DNA of 64,000 nucleotides from Poriferisodalis sp965203655 (GTDB lineage Bacteria; Actinomycetota; Acidimicrobiia; Acidimicrobiales; Poriferisodalaceae). Below are positions 1 through 9,200 of this stretch, piece by piece (position 1 is the stretch's first letter; every line of letters begins with the position of its first letter). Both the position numbers and the translations under genes were made by a program. Under the pieces are notes generated by a model. The model saw only the letters and a list, made by a program, of their open reading frames with translations, searched no databases and had not been told where the DNA came from. The stretch covers positions 124,001 to 188,000 of the forward strand of contig NZ_CBDBDD010000002.1 of assembly GCF_965203655.1 (NCBI RefSeq). The letters run 5' to 3'.

Positions 1-1141
1 TCGGCGTCGGCGCCGGCCCGAGGCTGAGCGGCAGCCCCTCGAGGTCGATCTCGCCGCTGCGGTTCGCGCCGTGCCCGGGAACTCGCACGGCCCGGTAGCC
101 CTGTGCTGGCGCTCCGTCGACCCACGAGAAGAAACCCGCGGCTGGTGCGCGTTGCTTGAGCACCCCGTCGGAACCGGCATCGCCTCCGTCGAGCCCGGTA
201 CTGCCGTCGTCCGGGGGCTCACCGGCCGCCCAGAACTCCTGAGAGAACGCCTGCGCCATGCCGATGCCGTCCTCGTGCATCGGGAAATCGCCATATGTTG
301 CCGCAGCAGGAAACGGTCGGCCCGCCAGCAGGTAGTACTCGTCGGCGGCAAACACCAACCGGCGGCCCAGCACATCGTCGAAACGTCGCTGCCACTCCTC
401 GCACAGGTCCACGACAGCCGCAGCTTCCGCGGCAGTGTGCGGGCGCATGGCCGGCTCCCGCTGGTGGGAGCTGACCCCGAGCGGCACTACCGCCAGCGTC
501 GCCAGCGACGGGAATCGATCCAGCACGCCTGCCAGCGTGTCGGCCAGCACAGCCCCGTCGTTCACGCCAGGGCACACCACGACCTGGCCGTGCACCTCGA
601 TGCCCCCGTCGAGCAACGCGCTCAGCCATCGCAAGCTCGTCGCGCCACGCGGGTTGCGCAGCATCCGGGCCCGCACCTCGGGATCGGTGGCATGGATCGA
701 CACGTACAGCGGCGACAGTCGCTCATCCAGCACCCGTTCGAGGTCCAATTCGGTAAAGCGGGTGAGCGTCGTGAAATTCCCGTACAGGAACGACAGCCGG
801 TAGTCGTCGTCCTTGAGATAGAGGCTCCGGCGCAGCCCCGGCGGCAGCTGGTAGATGAAGCAGAACTCGCAGTGGTTGTCGCAGGTCTGCACCCGGTCGA
901 AGATGGCGGCATGCACCTCGGCGCCGAGCGGGACCCCGGCGTCCTTCGGTATGTCTATGGCCATCTCCTGCCCGTCGCGCAGTACCTCCAGCGTGGGATC
1001 AGCCTCGTCGACCAGCAACTGCCAGGCGATCACGTCGGTCGGGATGACTCCGGAGATCGACATCACCTCGTCGCCCGCGGCCAGCCCGGCGATCTCAGCC
1101 GCCGAGCCGGGCTCCACCGCCACCACAACCGGCCGGGACAT
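1..1141 (-). CDS. PDZ-like / radical SAM / DUF512 protein (3' end outside window)
   Basis: Begins with ATG at 1141 and stays open to the left edge, so about 380 N-terminal residues are visible and the C-terminus is missing. The first ~60 residues look like a PDZ-like domain (GSAAEIAGLAAGDEV). A CDNHCEFCF cluster follows, a C-x3-C-x2-C arrangement typical of the radical SAM/DUF512 family rather than the classic CxxxCxxC spacing, then LSFLYGNFTTLT and a TIM-barrel-like region (YVSIHATDP, GQVVVCPGVNDG). These features match the PDZ-radical SAM-DUF512 family, whose reaction I do not know. It is divergent from ispH with only ~45 bp between starts. Family assignment is firm; function is unknown. 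Confidence 0.85.
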   Translation of the reverse strand, partial: MSRPVVVAVEPGSAAEIAGLAAGDEVMSISGVIPTDVIAWQLLVDEADPTLEVLRDGQEMAIDIPKDAGVPLGAEVHAAIFDRVQTCDNHCEFCFIYQLPPGLRRSLYLKDDDYRLSFLYGNFTTLTRFTELDLERVLDERLSPLYVSIHATDPEVRARMLRNPRGATSLRWLSALLDGGIEVHGQVVVCPGVNDGAVLADTLAGVLDRFPSLATLAVVPLGVSSHQREPAMRPHTAAEAAAVVDLCEEWQRRFDDVLGRRLVFAADEYYLLAGRPFPAAATYGDFPMHEDGIGMAQAFSQEFWAAGEPPDDGSTGLDGGDAGSDGVLKQRAPAAGFFSWVDGAPAQGYRAVRVPGHGANRSGEIDLEGLPLSLGPAPTP

Positions 1142-1186
1142 AGGTTCAGGATAGGAACATGTCACTGCGTCGGTAGCGTCAACTGG

Positions 1187-2230
1187 GTGGCTGTGGACCG
1201 GGTGCTGCTGGCGGCGCCTCGCGGCTTCTGCGCTGGCGTCGAGATGGCCATCAAGGCGCTCGCCTGGCTCGTCAGATCGTTCCCGCCGCCGGTGTACTGC
1301 TACCACGAGATCGTCCACAACCGCCTCGTGGTGGATCGCTTCGAGCGGCTCGGCGTGGTGTTCGTCGATGACGTCGCCGAAGTACCGCCCGGCCTGCCGC
1401 TCATGCTGTCGGCGCACGGCTCGGCGCCCGAGGTCGTCGCCGAGGCCCGCCGGCGCGGCGGATACGTGGTGGATGCGGTCTGCCCCCTGGTCACCAAGGT
1501 GCACCATGAGGTCCGTGTGCGTGCGGGCAAGGGCTTCCGGGTGGTCTACGTGGGTCACGAGGGTCATGACGAGGCGGTCGGGACGATGGCGGTGGCGCCC
1601 GAATCGATCTCACTGGTCTCGGAACCTGCCGATGTCGATTTGCTCGACGACACCGACGCACCCGTGGCTGTGCTGGCCCAGACCACGCTCAGCCACCGCG
1701 ACTGGTCCGACGTGGCCGAAGCCGCGAAGGATCGCTTCGGCGACGTCTGGATGCCGGGTCGCTCCGACTTGTGCTTCGCCACGACCAATCGGCAAAGCGC
1801 ACTGGCCGAGATCGCCGCGGCCTGTGACGCCGTGGTCGTCATCGGCTCAGCGAACTCGTCGAACACCATGGCATTGGCCAAGGTTGCCGCCGAGTCGGGC
1901 TGTGCCCGCGTGCTGCGAGTGAACGCCGCCGCGGAACTGCCCGACGATCTGTACGGCGTCGTCGGCGTCACCGCCGGCGCATCGGCCCCCGAAGAGCTCG
2001 TAGACGCCGTGATCGCCCGCATGGCCGCAACCGAAGGCACTACCGAAGTCACCATCACCGACGAGGACGAGTACTTTCCCCCGCCCCGAGAACTGCGCGA
2101 CCTGCTCACCGCCATGGAATCCGCCGTGCAAGCCACCCTTGCCGTCCCGCCCCACGCCCGCCTCGCAGCCGCCGACCGAACCACCGCCGCCAGCAACGTC
2201 CTCGCCACCCTCGCCGCCACCTCAGTCTGA
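1187..2230 (+). CDS. ispH: 4-hydroxy-3-methylbut-2-enyl diphosphate reductase (IspH)
   Basis: Last step of the MEP isoprenoid pathway: reduces HMBPP to IPP and DMAPP with a [4Fe-4S] cluster. The three cluster cysteines are present in their family contexts: C15 (PRGFCAGV), C99 (DAVCPLVTKVH) and C196 (SDLCFATTNRQ). The substrate-binding pattern EIVHN and the GSANSSNT loop are also visible. At 347 aa it is slightly longer than the usual ~310 aa because of an Ala-rich C-terminal tail. The open frame continues upstream to about position 71, but that stretch is antisense to the radical SAM gene. GTG at 1187 or 1193 is the likely start; no strong ribosome-binding site is visible for either. It is convergent with plsC. 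Confidence 0.93.
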   Translation: MAVDRVLLAAPRGFCAGVEMAIKALAWLVRSFPPPVYCYHEIVHNRLVVDRFERLGVVFVDDVAEVPPGLPLMLSAHGSAPEVVAEARRRGGYVVDAVCPLVTKVHHEVRVRAGKGFRVVYVGHEGHDEAVGTMAVAPESISLVSEPADVDLLDDTDAPVAVLAQTTLSHRDWSDVAEAAKDRFGDVWMPGRSDLCFATTNRQSALAEIAAACDAVVVIGSANSSNTMALAKVAAESGCARVLRVNAAAELPDDLYGVVGVTAGASAPEELVDAVIARMAATEGTTEVTITDEDEYFPPPRELRDLLTAMESAVQATLAVPPHARLAAADRTTAASNVLATLAATSV

Positions 2231-2253
2231 GAAGGAAGCTCCGCGCGGCGGGC

Positions 2254-2949
2254 TCAGTGGACGTTGGGGGTGCCGGCGTCGGCTTGGGCCTGGTCGTAGA
2301 GGGCCTGGATGCGCTCGCGCAGCTCTTCGGTGAGTTCGCGTATCGCTCGTCGTGACGCCCGGCCGCTGGGTCCCAGCGGCGGCGGGTCCATCGGCTCGCC
2401 GATGATGAACTTGATGCGGCGGGGGTACATGAACTTGGCGCCGCGGGGCATGGCTGCCGCAGTGCCGCCGATGCCGACCGGCACGATCGGCACCTGCGCG
2501 CGCGCTGCGAGGTACACCGGTCCCTCCATCAGCGGCAGCACCCGTGGGCCGTCCTTGCGCTCGCCCTCGCCGAACATCACGACCGGGCAGTCGCCGTGGG
2601 TCAGCGCATCCAGCGCCGTGCGCAACGCAGCTCGATCAGGCGCGTCGCGGTTCACCGGGAAGCAGCCGATCGTCGTGAACAGCCAGCCCGGAAACCGGTA
2701 CTTCCACATCGAGTCCTTGCCCATCACCCGCATCCGCGCAGGAATCGCCGCGTGGATGGGCGTGTCGATATAGCTGCGATGGTTGGGAACCCACACGCAC
2801 GGACCATCGGGCAGGTTCGCCAGCCCATCGACCGAGATGCGGTTCCACGCCCGGAACACACCCCAGATCGCGTACTTCATGATCCTGTAGACCGCCATGT
2901 TGAGCGGTCTGTCGCGCAGGTCGATCTCGGGCCCGTCCGGTCCGCTCAT
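2254..2949 (-). CDS. plsC: 1-acyl-sn-glycerol-3-phosphate acyltransferase
   Basis: Transfers an acyl chain to lysophosphatidic acid in phospholipid synthesis at the inner membrane face. At 231 aa it has the PlsC/LPLAT motifs: HX4D as NHRSYID (H57, D62), a GKDSMWKYRF motif II, FGEGERKDG as the motif III equivalent (usual form FPEGTR), and a VPIVPVGIGG motif IV. A short hydrophobic N-terminal helix (MAVYRIMKYAIWGVF) may anchor it to the membrane. Its ATG overlaps the aroA-cmk stop by 4 bp, so it is the last gene of the tyrA-aroA/cmk-plsC unit. In many bacteria cmk and a plsC-like gene lie close together. The exact acyl acceptor is inferred from the family. Confidence 0.9.
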   Translation of the reverse strand: MSGPDGPEIDLRDRPLNMAVYRIMKYAIWGVFRAWNRISVDGLANLPDGPCVWVPNHRSYIDTPIHAAIPARMRVMGKDSMWKYRFPGWLFTTIGCFPVNRDAPDRAALRTALDALTHGDCPVVMFGEGERKDGPRVLPLMEGPVYLAARAQVPIVPVGIGGTAAAMPRGAKFMYPRRIKFIIGEPMDPPPLGPSGRASRRAIRELTEELRERIQALYDQAQADAGTPNVH

Positions 2950-5021
2950 CGGCCTTGGACCAAGCTGGGGCGGATCGGTCCGATGAGGCCGGCTGCACGG
3001 CGGTACAGCGCAGCGATGGTCTCGACCGCCTCAGCCTCGGAAAGCTCGCTCGTGTCGACGATGACCGCTCGAGACGCCACGCGCAGCGGCGAGTCGGCTC
3101 TTGCCGAATCAAGCCGATCCCGCTCGCTCAGCTGGTCCGTGAGCGCGGTGATCAGATCCTCAGAATCAATCGCTTCTTGACGCGCGCGCTGCTGCGCGAG
3201 TCGGCGCGTTGCTCTGATTCTTGGCGAAGCCGTCAGGAACACCTTCACCACAGCGTCGGGGAACACCACGCTGCCGATGTCGCGGCCCTCCATCACTCCC
3301 CCGCCGACACGGATCGCCCAGTCGCGCTGGCGTCGGGTCAGCACCCACCGCACCTGTGGGTTGGCCGCCACCACGCTGACGCAGCGATCCACCTCTGCAC
3401 TGCGGATCGCCGCCGTGGCGTCGTCTCCGTCGACGGTCACGCGCTGAGCGTCGCTCACGCTGGAGATCTCGATCTCCGCGTTGCGTGCGATGCTCGCTAC
3501 CGCCGCGAGATCGTCGAGACCGACACCCGCCCCCAAGGCCGCCCAGGCCACCGCCCGGTACATCGCGCCGGTGTCGAGATAGTCCATGCCCAGCTCGCCG
3601 GCCACTGCTCGAGCCACGCTGGACTTGCCCGAGGCAGCGGGACCGTCGATCGCGATCACCTGCACCTGCGGCTCGGCGACCGGCTCGGGCGAGCCCCGGA
3701 GCGCCTCGATCACATCGAAGAAGTCGGGGAACGTCTTGGCGACGCAATCGGGATCGTCGATGTCGATCCCGGCTACGCGCAGACCTATCAGCGACATTGC
3801 CATCGCCATGCGGTGGTCGCCGTGGCAGTCCACCAAGCCCGCCCGCAGCGCGAATGGGTTGGCGCGGACGGTGATGCCGTCGAGTTCGGCCACCGTGTCC
3901 ACACCGCGTTTGGCCAGTTCAGCCGCCGTGTTGGCGATGCGGTCGGTCTCCTTGCGACGGATGAATCCGATGCCGCCGATGGAGGTCGTGCCTTCGGCGA
4001 ACGCCGCCACCGCCGCCAGCGTCTGCGCCGTGTCGGAGAAGTCGCGCAAGTCGAACGAGCCCGCTTGCAGTGCACCGCTCGGCGGCGCACCTACAGTGAT
4101 CGCTTCGTCGCTGACGGTGACATCGGCTCCCATCTCGCCGAGCACCTCGGCGAAGCGCACGTCGCCCTGGATGCTGTGGCTGCCGAGGCCTTCGACCCGC
4201 ACCTTGCCACCGCACAGCGCCGCCGCTGCAAAGACGTAGCTTGCCGCAGAGGCATCCGGCTCGATCGGGTAGTTCGCGGCGCGGTACTGGCCCTCGGTCA
4301 CCACGAAGCGGTCTTCGCTGGGTACGACGACGTTGGCACCGAAAGCCTTCATGACCTCCACGGTCATGTCGATGTACGGCCGGCTCACGGTGTCGAACGC
4401 AGGGTCGATCTCGACGTGGATGCCGTCACGCAGCGGCCCAGCGAGCAGCAGTCCGGTGGCGAACTGGCTGGAGGTGTCGGCGCGGATCCGAACATGGCGC
4501 AGCATTGCTGTCTCGTCGGCACCGGAAGAGGTGATTTCGATCGGCAGGCAGCCGTGCTCGCCGAGCTCGCGCACCGTGACGCCCAGCGAGCGCTGCGCCG
4601 CGAGCAGGTCGTCCTGCGGGCGTGCGCGCAGCTGGGGGTCTCCGTCAAGCAGCCAGCGGCCGCCGAGCGCGGCGACGACGGGCAGCACGAATCGGGCCGT
4701 GGTGCCAGATGAACGCGCATGCACGACGATGGGTTCGCCCGCGGCTTGCGAGTGCGAGATGTGCCGGCCGCCGATGCCGTCGATGATGAGCCGACGCTTC
4801 CCGCGATTGACCCGCACCACCGCACCGAGAGCCGTGACCGCCTCGATCATCGCCTCGGTGTCGTCCGCGAACAGCACACCGTCGAGCGTGCTGCGCCCCT
4901 CAGCGAGGGCTGCGCACAGCACCGCCCTATTGGTGATGCTCTTGGAACCCGGCAACAGCACCGTGCCCGTGGCGCCGTTGGTGAACGGGTCGATGACCCC
5001 GATCACCCGACCTTCGCTCAT
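2946..5021 (-). CDS. aroA-cmk: Fused EPSP synthase / cytidylate kinase (AroA-Cmk)
   Basis: A single 691-aa frame. Residues ~1-435 are 3-phosphoshikimate 1-carboxyvinyltransferase (shikimate pathway): PGSKSITNRAVL near the N-terminus, RADTSSQFATGLLLAG, and DCHGDHRMAMA near the end of the domain. Residues ~455-690 are CMP/dCMP kinase: P-loop IAIDGPAASGKSSVA, DTGAMYRA, MEGRDIGSVVFP, and the RDRLDSARADSPL stretch. No stop or frameshift separates them, and both halves keep their catalytic motifs, so a bifunctional enzyme is expected. AroA-Cmk fusions are known in some proteobacteria. Both ends overlap neighbours by 4 bp (tyrA upstream, plsC downstream), indicating translational coupling. Confidence 0.95.
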   Translation of the reverse strand: MSEGRVIGVIDPFTNGATGTVLLPGSKSITNRAVLCAALAEGRSTLDGVLFADDTEAMIEAVTALGAVVRVNRGKRRLIIDGIGGRHISHSQAAGEPIVVHARSSGTTARFVLPVVAALGGRWLLDGDPQLRARPQDDLLAAQRSLGVTVRELGEHGCLPIEITSSGADETAMLRHVRIRADTSSQFATGLLLAGPLRDGIHVEIDPAFDTVSRPYIDMTVEVMKAFGANVVVPSEDRFVVTEGQYRAANYPIEPDASAASYVFAAAALCGGKVRVEGLGSHSIQGDVRFAEVLGEMGADVTVSDEAITVGAPPSGALQAGSFDLRDFSDTAQTLAAVAAFAEGTTSIGGIGFIRRKETDRIANTAAELAKRGVDTVAELDGITVRANPFALRAGLVDCHGDHRMAMAMSLIGLRVAGIDIDDPDCVAKTFPDFFDVIEALRGSPEPVAEPQVQVIAIDGPAASGKSSVARAVAGELGMDYLDTGAMYRAVAWAALGAGVGLDDLAAVASIARNAEIEISSVSDAQRVTVDGDDATAAIRSAEVDRCVSVVAANPQVRWVLTRRQRDWAIRVGGGVMEGRDIGSVVFPDAVVKVFLTASPRIRATRRLAQQRARQEAIDSEDLITALTDQLSERDRLDSARADSPLRVASRAVIVDTSELSEAEAVETIAALYRRAAGLIGPIRPSLVQGR

Positions 5022-6136
5022 GCCAGATCGCGCGTCGTGGGGTGGTATCCCTGCCCCGCGAGGGCTGCGAGGAAGCGCTGCGCCTCGGTGCGCGCCACGA
5101 CCAGCACCAGCACGCCCTCCGCGCCCTCGGGCGAATGGGCGACTTCGATATCGGCCACGTTCACGTCGCAGTCGGCGGCGAGCATGGTGATGGCGGCGAT
5201 CTGGCCCTTGCGGTCGGGAATCGGCACCCGCACCTCGAGAAGTTCCTGGGGTCGCACATAGCGAGACGGCAAGTTGGTGCGTGCGCGGCGGGCCTGGGTG
5301 AGCACGGAGCGCAACCCCTCGCGGTCGCCACCGGCCACCACGTCGCGCACCTGGTCCAAGCGCTCGGACAGCTCGTCCAGCACGGTCACAATGGCATCGC
5401 GATTCTCGCCGCAGATGTCCAGCCAGATGCCCGGATGTCCTGCTGCGATGCGCGTCATGTCACGGAAGCCTCCAGCGGCGAGACGCAGCAGCGGTGCGTC
5501 GTCGAGGGCTCGATCATCGGCGAGGCACATCAGCGAGGCAGCGGCCAGGTGCGGCACGTGGCTCACCACGGCGACGAGCGCGTCGTGGCGCCCGGGTGTC
5601 ATCGTGACGACATCGGAGCCGATGCCGGAGAGCACCGCCTGGCACGCACGCAAGGCCTCGTCATCGGTGGTGTCGGTCGGCGTCAGCGTCCAGACTGCGC
5701 CGGCGAACATGTCGGGGTTCGCGCCCTCGACACCTTCCTGTTCGGAGCCAGCCATCGGATGACCCGGCACGAACCGTGGGTCGGAGATGTCCCGAGCCAC
5801 CGGTGTCTTGACGCTGCCCGTGTCGGTCACGACAGCACCGGCCGCCTCAGAGTCGGCTAGCGCGCGTGCGACTTCTTCGGCGAGATACGCAGCGGGCACG
5901 GCGACCACCCAGAACGACGCGTCGGGATCGGTGCCGATGGCATCGAGACAGCCGAGCTGGAGCGCGCGCTGCACGTGAGCGTCGATGGCGTCGCGTCCGG
6001 TGACATGCCAGCCCGTCTTGCGCAGCGCCGCAGCGACCGATCCACCGATCAGACCGGTTCCGACCACTTGGGCGCGGGGCACCTCGTCGGCGCCGAATGA
6101 GGGCGCGCGGGAAGCCGTGCCAGCTTGGGTTGCCAC
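5018..6136 (-). CDS. tyrA: Prephenate dehydrogenase with C-terminal ACT domain (TyrA)
   Basis: Oxidises prephenate to 4-hydroxyphenylpyruvate for tyrosine synthesis. The chosen GTG at 6136 gives 372 aa starting just before the NAD-binding fold; the frame continues upstream, but that stretch lacks family similarity. Motifs: VVGTGLIGGSVAAAL (Rossmann), TDTGSVK, GHPMAGSEQEGVEGA (catalytic His region) and VSHVPHLAAASL. A C-terminal ACT domain (from EVRVPIPDRKGQIAAI) suggests feedback control by an aromatic amino acid. The stop overlaps the aroA-cmk start, so tyrosine and shikimate enzymes are co-translated. It starts 80 bp downstream of the indolepyruvate oxidoreductase stop. Confidence 0.93.
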   Translation of the reverse strand: MATQAGTASRAPSFGADEVPRAQVVGTGLIGGSVAAALRKTGWHVTGRDAIDAHVQRALQLGCLDAIGTDPDASFWVVAVPAAYLAEEVARALADSEAAGAVVTDTGSVKTPVARDISDPRFVPGHPMAGSEQEGVEGANPDMFAGAVWTLTPTDTTDDEALRACQAVLSGIGSDVVTMTPGRHDALVAVVSHVPHLAAASLMCLADDRALDDAPLLRLAAGGFRDMTRIAAGHPGIWLDICGENRDAIVTVLDELSERLDQVRDVVAGGDREGLRSVLTQARRARTNLPSRYVRPQELLEVRVPIPDRKGQIAAITMLAADCDVNVADIEVAHSPEGAEGVLVLVVARTEAQRFLAALAGQGYHPTTRDLA

Positions 6137-6215
6137 GTACCGAAGGGTACCGATGGCTCCTGATCGTCCCCGGTGCGGTCTTGCAGCAATCGTCGGGCAA
6201 CGGGGCGAGCGAAGC

Positions 6216-9200
6216 TCAGTCGGCGGGGCCGAGTTCGGAGACTCGCTCGTCGAGCTCGGCGCGGAATGTCTCGACGGCGGCCATCTTGATGTCCTCGTAA
6301 CCGCGCACCAGATCGGGCAGGCGAGCGATGGCGATTGCCTGCTCGTAACGGGCTGCGCCGGCATCACGTTCGAGCGCCGTCACGGCTGCGTCGATGCCGG
6401 CTCGGTATTCCCCGATGAGCGCCCGCTCGGTCTTGCGTACCTCGGTACGGGCGAAGGGATCGAGCCAGCGTCCCCGCAGACGCTTGCCCCGCGCCAGCAG
6501 CGCAAAGAGCGGACGCCATGCGGTTCCGAAGCGCATCTTGCTGGTGCGGCCCAAGGCCCGCAACAGCGGCGGGTGCAGCTTCCAGGACACCACCCCGCCG
6601 GTCGATGCGGCAAGCTCGCGTGCCGCAGCATCAGTGGCCGGATCCAGCATGAGGCGTGCAACCTCGTACTCGTCCTTGTACGCCATGAGCTTGTACAGGC
6701 CCGCAGCGAATGCCTCTGTCAGCCGGGCCGAAGCATCCCCCGCGCTGCCATCGGCATGTGCCACTCGATCGACTGCGTCGAGGAATTCTGATGCCAGGCG
6801 CTCTGACTGGTAGGCGCACAGCTCAGCCGAGTAGATGCGAAGACCGGCTCGCAGTAGGGCAGCGCCGTCGTCGAGACTCTCCTCACCCAGTGCATCGACG
6901 ATCTGGTCGATACGCGCTCCGAGCAGCTCCGGCACAGTCGATGCGCCCGTTCCTGCGTCCGGTGCCGGAGTGTCAGGGTCTGCGGCCGGCGCAGCCGCCG
7001 CGGCGTCGGTCACGGTCTGCGGATCGGCGACCATCGTCCGGCCCCAGCGGAATGCCGCGAGGTTCTGCTCGACCGCCACGCCGTTGAGCTCGATTGCCGC
7101 CTCCACGCTTGCAGGTGCGATCGGCAAGCCGCCCGCCTGGACGGCCATGCCCACGACGAACACGTTCGCGGTGACCGCCGAGCCGCACAGCGCGGTCACC
7201 AGCTCACCGACATCAGCCCAGTGGCGCCGTCCATCGACGGTGACGGCCGCCACCCGCTCGAGCAGCGAGTCCACAGACGGCATGTCGATGCTCGGATCGG
7301 CGACCATCGCTCCGGTCGGCGTGGGAGTCGTCGAGCCGATCACCATGGTGCGGCCGGGATCGGCAACGTCGAGTCCCGCCTCCGACGCCGCCACCAGCAA
7401 GTCGAACGCCAGGATCACGTCGGCTTGGCCCGTGCCCAGGCGTGCCGTGGCAGGACCGCCGAGGCGTCGCAATCGCAGGTCTCCCACCACCGTGCCGGCC
7501 TTCTGCGAGAGGCCGATCTGATCGAGTCCGCGCACCTCGAATCCGTCGAACATCGCAGCGGTGCCCAGCACCTGGTTCACGGTCACGACGCCGGTACCGC
7601 CGATCCCGCACATGCGCAACGACACTTCGTCGGGGTCGGTGAGCAGGACCGGATCGGGCAGGTCCGTCGGCGGCTCGGCTCGCTCGATGATCCCAATGCT
7701 GACCCTACGGCCCCGTCGCAGCGGTGCGACCATCTCCCGGACGGCGCTCCGCAACGGGCCGGGCTTGGACACGGTCATGAACGACGGGCAGTCGCCGTCG
7801 AGGCAGGAGTAGTCCAGGTTGCAGGATGTCTGGTCGATCTGGGTCTTGCGGCCGAAGAAGGTGTCGGTCGGCTGCACGGACAGGCAATTGCTCTTCTGGC
7901 CGCAGTCGCCGCAGCCCTCGCAGATCCGCTCGTTGATCAGCACTCGCGTGGTCGGCGACGGCTGGGTGCCGCGCTTGCGGTCCCTGCGGGCTTCGGCTGC
8001 GCACTGCTGGTCGTGGATCAGCACGGTGACGCCCTCGATGCCGGCAAGGAACTCTTGAGCCTCCAGCAGGCGATCGCGATGCCACACCTCGACGCCCGAC
8101 GGCAGCGCGCGGCTGCGATAGACCGCCGGATCGGCGGTGGTGATCAGCACCCTGACGGCGCCTCCCGCCAGCAAGCCTGCCGCGACATCGGGCACTTCGA
8201 GCTGGCCGGCCGGATCCTGCCCGCCGGTCATGGCGACCGCCCGGTTCCACAGGAGCTTGTAGGTGATGTTCACCCCCGAGGCCACGGCGCCGGCGATCGC
8301 GAGCTGGCCGCTGTGGAAGTACGTGCCGTCTCCCAGGTTCTGGAAGATGTGCTGCGTCTCCACGAAGGGCGACATGCCGATCCACTGCGTGCCCTCCTGG
8401 CCCATGCAGGTGACGCTCACGATGTCGCCGACACGCTGCGGATCCATGAACAGCGCCATGGTGTGGCAACCGATGCCCGCACCCACCACCGCCCCGTCGG
8501 GCACCTCGGTGGAGCGATTGTGGGGGCATCCCGAGCAGAAATACGGCGAACGGAGCTGCTGGGGCGTCAACGCCAGCGGGAGCTCGATGCGCACGCGTTC
8601 GGGTGCAGGGGCGGCGAGCCGGTCGCCGATGCGGGACTCCAGGCGGCTGCGCAGCGGCGCCATCAGATCGTCGGCTGTCAGCGCGCCGAAGGATCGGAGG
8701 AGTGCGCGGTCGCCCTCGTCGGTCTTGCCGACGATGCGGGGCCGGTGCGACTGGTTGTAGAGAGCGTCCTTGAGCAGCGACTCGATGTTGGGGCTCTTCT
8801 CCTCGATCACGAACAGCTCGGTGACGCCGCGTGCGAAGTGCCGCGCTCGTTCCGCGCTGAAGGGGATGGGCATGCCCATCCGCACCAGCCGGATGCCGGC
8901 ATCTCGCACGTCATCGTCTGAATCGAGGCCCAGGCGCTTCAGCGCCTCGCGCACCTCCCGGTAGGTGATTCCCGACGCGACGATCGCGATCCAGGCGTCG
9001 GAGGGATCGACGGTGGCGTCGTTCAGTCGGTTGGCGGCGGCGTATGCGATCGCCAGCTCGTAGCGGACCTCGACGATCTCCTGCTCGATGTCGACGGTGT
9101 GCGGTGTCAGCAGGTACCCGTCGGGGGCGTGGCGGTACGGCACGCCGTCGACGTCCGGGATGATCGGATCGAAGCGGTCAGGGTCGAGCGCGACGGTCGC

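Noticed and set aside
71..1186. Long plus-strand ORF extending ispH upstream
   Set aside because: It is antisense to the radical SAM/DUF512 gene and has no family similarity before MDRVLLAAPRGFCAG.
6137..6367. N-terminal extension of TyrA
   Set aside because: Low-complexity Ser/Pro/Arg translation overlapping the upstream gene's end; the Rossmann fold starts after GTG 6136.
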